DNA of 55,383 nt from Flavobacteriales bacterium UBA7878 (GTDB lineage Bacteria > Bacteroidota > Bacteroidia > Flavobacteriales > Schleiferiaceae), in contig DLRW01000007.1 in the NCBI GenBank assembly GCA_002501205.1, forward strand, positions 1 to 55,383, given 5' to 3'. The notes beneath the pieces are model-generated. The model searched no databases and was not told the DNA's origin. It saw only the letters and a program-made list of their open reading frames with translations. Positions 51,148-55,383 of this stretch are shown in pieces. Position 1 is the first letter of the stretch. Each line of letters starts with the position of its first letter. A program made the position numbers and the translations under genes.

Positions 51148-52164
51148 ATGCGAATTCTAAAAATTGTACTCTTCGTCCTGGCGGGCTTAGTTGGCTTGTA
51201 TTTGCTGATTTCCCTATTCCTGCCTTCTAATTTCGATGTGCATAGAACCATAAATATCAATGGCTCTAAACGTGCTGTTTTCGAACAAGTAAATGACTTC
51301 CGTAATTGGGAAGCCTGGTCTCCTTGGTTAGCTGGCGACAGCACTATGGTATTTAAATACACCGATGATACCGAAGGAGAAGGTGCCAGTTACAGCTGGA
51401 CTTCTGAAAATTCTGGAAATGGTAATCAGCAAATTCTTTCCGTTTCCGGGATGGACTCCATCAAAACCCAAATTAATTTTGAGGGGATGGATCCTGCTCA
51501 TGGCTATTGGATTTTTAATGAGGTGGCCAATAATCGCACGGAAGTAACCTGGGGATTCCATGGCGAACTCTCCTTCTTCAGTCGAATTTTTGGTTTACTC
51601 ATGGACGGCCAGGTTGGCAATTCTTTCGAAACCGGCTTATCCAATATTAAGTACATCGTAGAAAGTCAAAAGAACGAAATCGTGGAAAGACCCATCAATG
51701 AAGTGGAAAAGGATTCCATTGTTTACTTCAGTGTAACAGAATCGCTGGATATGGCCAAAATGGCTGATGAAGGATCCGCTCTTTTTGCCCGTAATTACGG
51801 TCGTATCTTAGCCTACTTTGGTGCATCAGCTGACAGCATTATCAGCGGCCCTCCCTTTGCTATTTATCACGAATGGGATGAGGAAACTCGCCGTGCCACC
51901 ATCGAATTCTGCATTCCGGCTCAAACCGAACTCGAATCCAGTGATGAAGTAGATAAACGTATTCTGGGTAGTAGTAAAGGTTTAGAGATCGATTACTATG
52001 GTCCTTATGAATTAACGGGACAGGCTCACGTTCAAATCCATGAGCATGCTGCCATGAATGATATTGAATTAGCTCCCCTGGCTTTGGAATTTTATGTGAC
52101 GGACCCGCAAACGGAACCCGATACCAGCAAATGGTTAACCAAAGTTTATTATCCAGTACTTTAG
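51148..52164 (+). CDS. SRPBCC plus GyrI-like ligand-binding membrane protein
   Basis: This 338-residue protein has an N-terminal membrane anchor (about 5-25). It has an SRPBCC/polyketide-cyclase-like domain (about 30-165: 'VHRTININGSKRAVFEQVNDFRNWEAWSPW', 'TWGFHGELSFFSRIFGLLM') and a GyrI-like (AraC effector-binding) domain (about 185-338: 'GPPFAIYHEWDEETRRATIEFCIP', 'TGQAHVQIHEHA...'). Both folds bind small hydrophobic ligands. No enzyme activity can be assigned. It is a single gene, followed by a terminator. Confidence 0.82.
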   Translation: MRILKIVLFVLAGLVGLYLLISLFLPSNFDVHRTININGSKRAVFEQVNDFRNWEAWSPWLAGDSTMVFKYTDDTEGEGASYSWTSENSGNGNQQILSVSGMDSIKTQINFEGMDPAHGYWIFNEVANNRTEVTWGFHGELSFFSRIFGLLMDGQVGNSFETGLSNIKYIVESQKNEIVERPINEVEKDSIVYFSVTESLDMAKMADEGSALFARNYGRILAYFGASADSIISGPPFAIYHEWDEETRRATIEFCIPAQTELESSDEVDKRILGSSKGLEIDYYGPYELTGQAHVQIHEHAAMNDIELAPLALEFYVTDPQTEPDTSKWLTKVYYPVL

Positions 52165-52186
52165 AAAAAAAATGCCTTTGTTCATG

Positions 52187-52213
52187 AACCCTGACCGCTG
52201 GTCGGGGTTTTTT
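52187..52213 (+). terminator. Intrinsic terminator after the SRPBCC gene
   Basis: AACCCTGACC and GGTCGGGGTT pair (one wobble) across a 3-nt loop, followed by a T run. It separates this gene from the TonB receptor. Confidence 0.85.
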
Positions 52214-52245
52214 GATGCTAAATCATCAACAAAAATTCGACAAAA

Positions 52246-54633
52246 TTGAAAGTACGCTTCCTCTTCCTCTGCTTTGCTTTAGCTCTAAGTTCCGGCTTAT
52301 CTGCCCAAAAGGGTCAAATTAAAGGACGGGTATTCGATGAAATTAATAATGAGCCCCTCCCCTTTGCAAATGTGGTTATCGAAGGAACCACCACGGGAAC
52401 CAGTACCGATGTAGATGGTAATTATGTCCTGGAAGTTGAACCGGGTCTATACAATGTTACCGCATCCTTTGTGGGCTATACGAATAAGACAGAATACGAG
52501 GTACAGGTAAGTCGCTCTCGCCCCATTGTAATCAATTTCGCCCTTTCGGAAAGCAATCAAACTTTAGGTGAAGTAAGCGTTACTGCTCAAGATCGCATCA
52601 CCCGTAAGGAGGAAAGCCCTGTTTCAGTAAGCACCCTGGGCATTAATGAGATTCAACGTAATCCTGGCGGTAATCAGGATATCTCTTTGGTTATTCAATC
52701 CTTGCCTGGGGTGGCCTCTACTCCTAATTTTCGAAATGATATTATCATTCGAGGGGGCGCACCCAATGAGAATAGCTTCTTTTTAGATGGAATTGAAATC
52801 CCCAGCATCAATCACTTTTCTACTCAAGGGAGTTCAGGTGGACCGGTAGGTTTGCTTAATGTGAACTTTATTCGGGAGGTAGATCTCTACACCTCCGCCT
52901 TTCCGGTAGAGAAGGCCAATGCTCTGAGTTCGGTACTCGACATTAAACTTAAAGATGGCCGTAGCGATAAAATTGGGGGGATCTTTCAAGTGGGTGCCTC
53001 CGAAGTAGGCTTAACCCTGGAAGGGCCTTTAGGAGAAAAAACCACCTTCTTAGCCTCAGCTCGTCGCTCTTATTTACAGTTCCTCTTTTCGGTATTGGAA
53101 CTCCCTTTCTTACCCACTTACAATGACTTTCAGGTAAAGATCAAACACAAGTTTGATGAGAAAAACCAACTCACCTTTATTGGATTGGGAGCCATCGATC
53201 AATTCAAATTGAATTTGGATGCCAATGAAACGGAAACTCAAAAATTTCAATTGGCCTTTTTACCGGTGAATGAACAGTGGAACTATTCTGTAGGAGCCAA
53301 GTTTACCCACTTTGGAGAGAAGTCTTATACCAACTTCATTTTGAGTCGTTTTATGCTCAATAATGTTGCCTATAAATACGAGGATAATGATGAAGTAAAT
53401 GGTCAGCAGTTATTGGATTATCAAAGTCAGGAAATTGAGAATAAACTGCGAATCGAAAATTTCCGTCGTAGCAATGGCTGGCGCCTGACCAATGGAATAG
53501 GTTTTGAAGAAATTAAATACCAAACCAGCGAGGTAGACTTACGCGTTCCGCCCGGGGCCGAAGCCCGTAATTATGAAACCGATCTGCGATTGTACCAATA
53601 TTATCTATTTAGCAATGCCAACCGCAGTTTCTGGGATGAAAAAATCAGCTTAAACCTGGGCTTAAGATTAGAGGGAAACAGCTTTAATGCGAAAACCGCC
53701 AATCCCCTTTCGCAGATTTCGCCCAAGATTGCCTTTACCTATAATATCAATTCGGAGCTGAGCTTTAATGCCAATTACTCCATCTACTATCAATTACCAC
53801 CTTATACCTCATTGGGCTTCCGCGACACCAATAACACCCTGGTAAATAAAGATTTGACCTATATCAGCACGCAGCATATGGTCGCTGGATTCGCTTATTA
53901 TTTGCCTTTTAATGCCAAAGTAAGCCTGGAAGGTTTTTATAAGATCTATGCCAACTACCCTTTCCTCACCGAACGTGGCATTACCTTGGCCAATTTGGGT
54001 AGCGACTTTGGGGTAATTGGTAATGAACCAGCAGTTTCCAGTTCTCAAGGGCGTGCCTATGGTCTGGAATTCCTTTATCAACAAAAGCTTTATGATGGCT
54101 GGTTTGGAACCCTGGCTTATACTCTGGTAAAATCCGAGTTTGAAGATGCCGCTGGGAATTTAGTGCCATCATCCTGGGATAATCAAAACATCATCACCCT
54201 AACCGGAGGTAAGAAATTTGGTAAGAACTGGGAAATAGGTATGCAGTATCAATTCTTGGGTGGCGCCCCTTATACCCCAACAGATATTGCCACCAGTTCC
54301 TTGGTTCAGGTGTATGATCTCAATCGCCGCGGCCTGCCAGATTGGAATCGTTTAAATGAATTGCGTTTCGATAATTTCAATCGGGTGAATATTCGCATTG
54401 ACAAAAAATGGTTCTTCGAATCCTGGTCCTTGAATGTGTACTTCGATGTTCAGAATTTACTGGGACAGGCGGTTGATGGTGAACCTCTACTGGCTTTAAA
54501 CCGCGATGCTCAGGGAAATCCCATCATTTTGAATCCTGGTGCCCCAGCCAATCAACAGCGCTACGACACCAAATTATTGGAAAACGGCAATGGCACTCGC
54601 ATTCCATCGATTGGGATTATTGTACAATTCTAA
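52246..54633 (+). CDS. TonB-dependent receptor with carboxypeptidase-like N-terminal domain
   Basis: This outer-membrane receptor/transporter of 795 residues has a signal peptide (about 1-20, LSAQ). It has a CarboxypepD_reg-like domain (about 22-105, 'GQIKGRVFDEINNEPLPFANVVIEGT'), a plug domain ('SLVIQSLPGVASTPNFRNDIIIRGGAPNENSFFLDGIEI'), and a 22-strand-type barrel to the C-terminus, which ends in Phe as barrels usually do. No SusD-like partner is adjacent, so it is not a Sus-type glycan importer. Its ligand is unknown. The start is TTG 52246, which gives the signal peptide. Confidence 0.88.
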   Translation: MKVRFLFLCFALALSSGLSAQKGQIKGRVFDEINNEPLPFANVVIEGTTTGTSTDVDGNYVLEVEPGLYNVTASFVGYTNKTEYEVQVSRSRPIVINFALSESNQTLGEVSVTAQDRITRKEESPVSVSTLGINEIQRNPGGNQDISLVIQSLPGVASTPNFRNDIIIRGGAPNENSFFLDGIEIPSINHFSTQGSSGGPVGLLNVNFIREVDLYTSAFPVEKANALSSVLDIKLKDGRSDKIGGIFQVGASEVGLTLEGPLGEKTTFLASARRSYLQFLFSVLELPFLPTYNDFQVKIKHKFDEKNQLTFIGLGAIDQFKLNLDANETETQKFQLAFLPVNEQWNYSVGAKFTHFGEKSYTNFILSRFMLNNVAYKYEDNDEVNGQQLLDYQSQEIENKLRIENFRRSNGWRLTNGIGFEEIKYQTSEVDLRVPPGAEARNYETDLRLYQYYLFSNANRSFWDEKISLNLGLRLEGNSFNAKTANPLSQISPKIAFTYNINSELSFNANYSIYYQLPPYTSLGFRDTNNTLVNKDLTYISTQHMVAGFAYYLPFNAKVSLEGFYKIYANYPFLTERGITLANLGSDFGVIGNEPAVSSSQGRAYGLEFLYQQKLYDGWFGTLAYTLVKSEFEDAAGNLVPSSWDNQNIITLTGGKKFGKNWEIGMQYQFLGGAPYTPTDIATSSLVQVYDLNRRGLPDWNRLNELRFDNFNRVNIRIDKKWFFESWSLNVYFDVQNLLGQAVDGEPLLALNRDAQGNPIILNPGAPANQQRYDTKLLENGNGTRIPSIGIIVQF

Positions 54634-54724
54634 ATTCTGCAAGCCGATAAAAACGCACTATTTAACTAAAGCTTAAGCCTTTACCAACAAGGATTGACAA
54701 GTAGCCCGCTAGCCTTTCAGCTAA

Positions 54725-54741
54725 TTTAGTTGCTAACTAAA
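54725..54741. promoter_or_regulatory. Inverted repeat TTTAGTT-GCT-AACTAAA before the small lipoprotein
   Basis: Perfect 7-bp arms with a 3-bp centre lie 9 bp before ATG 54751. It may be an operator or an mRNA hairpin covering the start. No regulator can be named. Confidence 0.3.
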
Positions 54742-54750
54742 ACTAAAAAG

Positions 54751-54909
54751 ATGAAAAAGCTCATTCCAGTAGCGGCCTTGCTCCTTATTGCGGCAGCCTG
54801 CTCTAAAAATGACGATCGGGAGGAACTGAATCAAGAACCTCAACCCATTGTTACCGACACTAGTAATGACATCCCGCCAGAAGATGAAATAATTATCCAG
54901 CTGGATTAA
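54751..54909 (+). CDS. Very small lipoprotein (52 residues)
   Basis: A short frame encodes MKKLIPVAALLLIAAAC-SKND..., a textbook lipoprotein signal with Cys about 16. Only about 37 acidic residues follow (DDREELNQEPQPIVTD... DEIIIQLD). It is followed directly by an intrinsic terminator, and the frame and signal make it a credible gene although it is easily missed because of its length. Possible role: envelope tether or stress-response lipoprotein; unknown. Confidence 0.75.
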   Translation: MKKLIPVAALLLIAAACSKNDDREELNQEPQPIVTDTSNDIPPEDEIIIQLD

Positions 54910-54914
54910 AATTT

Positions 54915-54938
54915 AAGCCGCCTTTTGGGCGGTTTTTT
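54915..54938 (+). terminator. Intrinsic terminator after the small lipoprotein gene
   Basis: CCGCC and GGCGG form the stem core, flanked by AAG/TTT pairs and a T6 run. It starts 6 bp after the small lipoprotein stop. Confidence 0.85.
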
Positions 54939-54988
54939 ATTGCTGGTAAAATTCACAAAAGCTAAATTACCCTATCATAATTCAGCTC

Positions 54989-55383
54989 GTGAACAGACAA
55001 GAAAAGCTGCGTATTCGCTATCGTGAAATACGGCAGTACAGCCTGCAACTCATGGCTCCGCTTCAGGAGGAAGACTATTTGGCCCAAAGCACTTTTGAAG
55101 CCAGTCCACCCAAATGGCATCTCGGACATTGCACCTGGTTTTTCGAATACCTGGTTATTAAAGCCATTGAAGGAGATAAATTTCAAGCTATTGATGAGCA
55201 TTATAGCTATTACTTCAACAGTTATTATGAGGCCTTGGGTCCAAGGGTTGATCGCGCTGCACGTGCTTCCTTAACCCGACCCTCCTTAAATGAAGTGCGG
55301 GAATACCGGCAAAATATTGATGCCAAAATTGAAATCCTTTTAAAAGGTCCGGATTTAGACGCTGCTATTTTGGATACTCTTGA
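54989..55383 (+). CDS. egtB: EgtB-like ergothioneine-pathway protein, 5' part only
   Basis: The frame runs open from GTG 54989 to the window edge (131 codons) and is truncated there. The N-terminal DinB-like domain has 'SPPKWHLGHCTWFFEYLV' (putative iron-ligand His about 47), 'YYFNSYYEALGPR' and 'LTRPSLNEVREYR', which match EgtB proteins. EgtB joins a thiol to trimethylhistidine using oxygen in ergothioneine biosynthesis. The C-terminal sulfatase-modifying-factor-like domain lies beyond the window, so the assignment rests on the DinB half. An alternative is another DinB/FGE fusion. Confidence 0.78.
   Translation, partial: MNRQEKLRIRYREIRQYSLQLMAPLQEEDYLAQSTFEASPPKWHLGHCTWFFEYLVIKAIEGDKFQAIDEHYSYYFNSYYEALGPRVDRAARASLTRPSLNEVREYRQNIDAKIEILLKGPDLDAAILDTL

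Noticed and set aside
1..55383. Mobile elements, prophage, CRISPR, toxin-antitoxin or restriction genes
   Set aside because: I looked for transposases, integrases, repeat-spacer arrays, methyltransferase/restriction pairs and tRNA-linked attachment sites and saw none; the S24 regulator has no phage genes around it.

Overview
The window looks like a piece of chromosome from a marine-type member of the Bacteroidota, most likely Flavobacteriia or a close relative. The evidence is mutually consistent. There is a protein with a type IX secretion (T9SS) type A C-terminal signal, a TPR/PD40/OmpA protein built like PorE, a free-standing GldM C-terminal-like domain, a TonB receptor with a carboxypeptidase-like N-terminal extension, and many lineage-typical families (DUF5723, DUF2805/TIGR03643, DUF6095, DUF6952-like, DUF2911, LruC/DUF4842). 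Several genes also carry the Bacteroidota promoter element TAnnTTTG. I see no rRNA, tRNA, CRISPR array, insertion sequence, prophage or integrase. It reads as ordinary, very compact core chromosome with lineage-specific envelope genes between housekeeping genes.

Layout. 0-4 kb: an orphan ABC ATPase diverges from a two-domain fasciclin lipoprotein, followed by an LruC/DUF4842 lipoprotein. 4-6.2 kb: a reverse operon DUF2911 - triple OmpA-like protein - DUF1569. 6.2-10.4 kb: a secreted GH13 glucan hydrolase, malate dehydrogenase, a lipoprotein and two small conserved proteins. 10.5-17.9 kb: bifunctional Rel, then a tightly packed forward set of Fur-family regulator, purA, OstA-like LPS protein, CAP-domain protein and a cysteine-less thioredoxin-like protein. 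17.9-24.7 kb: secreted and membrane proteins of mostly unknown function: a propeller-like protein, a CDF transporter, a TPR protein coupled to a stand-alone GldM C-domain, a metallophosphoesterase, a membrane protein and a VWA lipoprotein. 24.8-32.6 kb: rocD, an RlmD-like methyltransferase without the usual CGGC cysteines, kdsB with a TIGR02757 partner, an SDR/membrane/rhomboid reverse group, and rarA.

32.6-39 kb: a reverse operon of a lipoprotein, a DUF5723 outer-membrane barrel and another lipoprotein, then the PorE-like protein and a small lipoprotein. 39-43.6 kb: pirin, an XRE-S24 (LexA/CI-like) regulator overlapping a PA0069-type radical SAM gene, a T9SS cargo protein and OsmC. 43.7-46.6 kb: a DUF6952-like protein followed by a VWA/MoxR-like ATPase pair with unusual Walker motifs. 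46.6-52.2 kb: DUF2202, a LysM plus periplasmic-binding-protein fusion coupled to guaA, and an SRPBCC/GyrI-like protein. 52.2 kb to the end: the TonB receptor, an easily missed 52-residue lipoprotein, and the 5' part of an egtB-like gene cut by the window edge.

Functionally the window mixes purine and alarmone metabolism (purA, guaA, rel), LPS building (OstA-like, kdsB), and envelope, secretion and gliding-related parts. The strongest leads for undescribed biology are the TPR/GldM-C/phosphoesterase operon, the VWA-ATPase pair, and the S24 regulator with its radical SAM partner. Several start codons are TTG or GTG, many adjacent genes overlap by ATGA, and several -7 boxes lie within about 20 nt of the start codon, suggesting very short leaders. 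No stretch longer than 300 bases lacks a gene.
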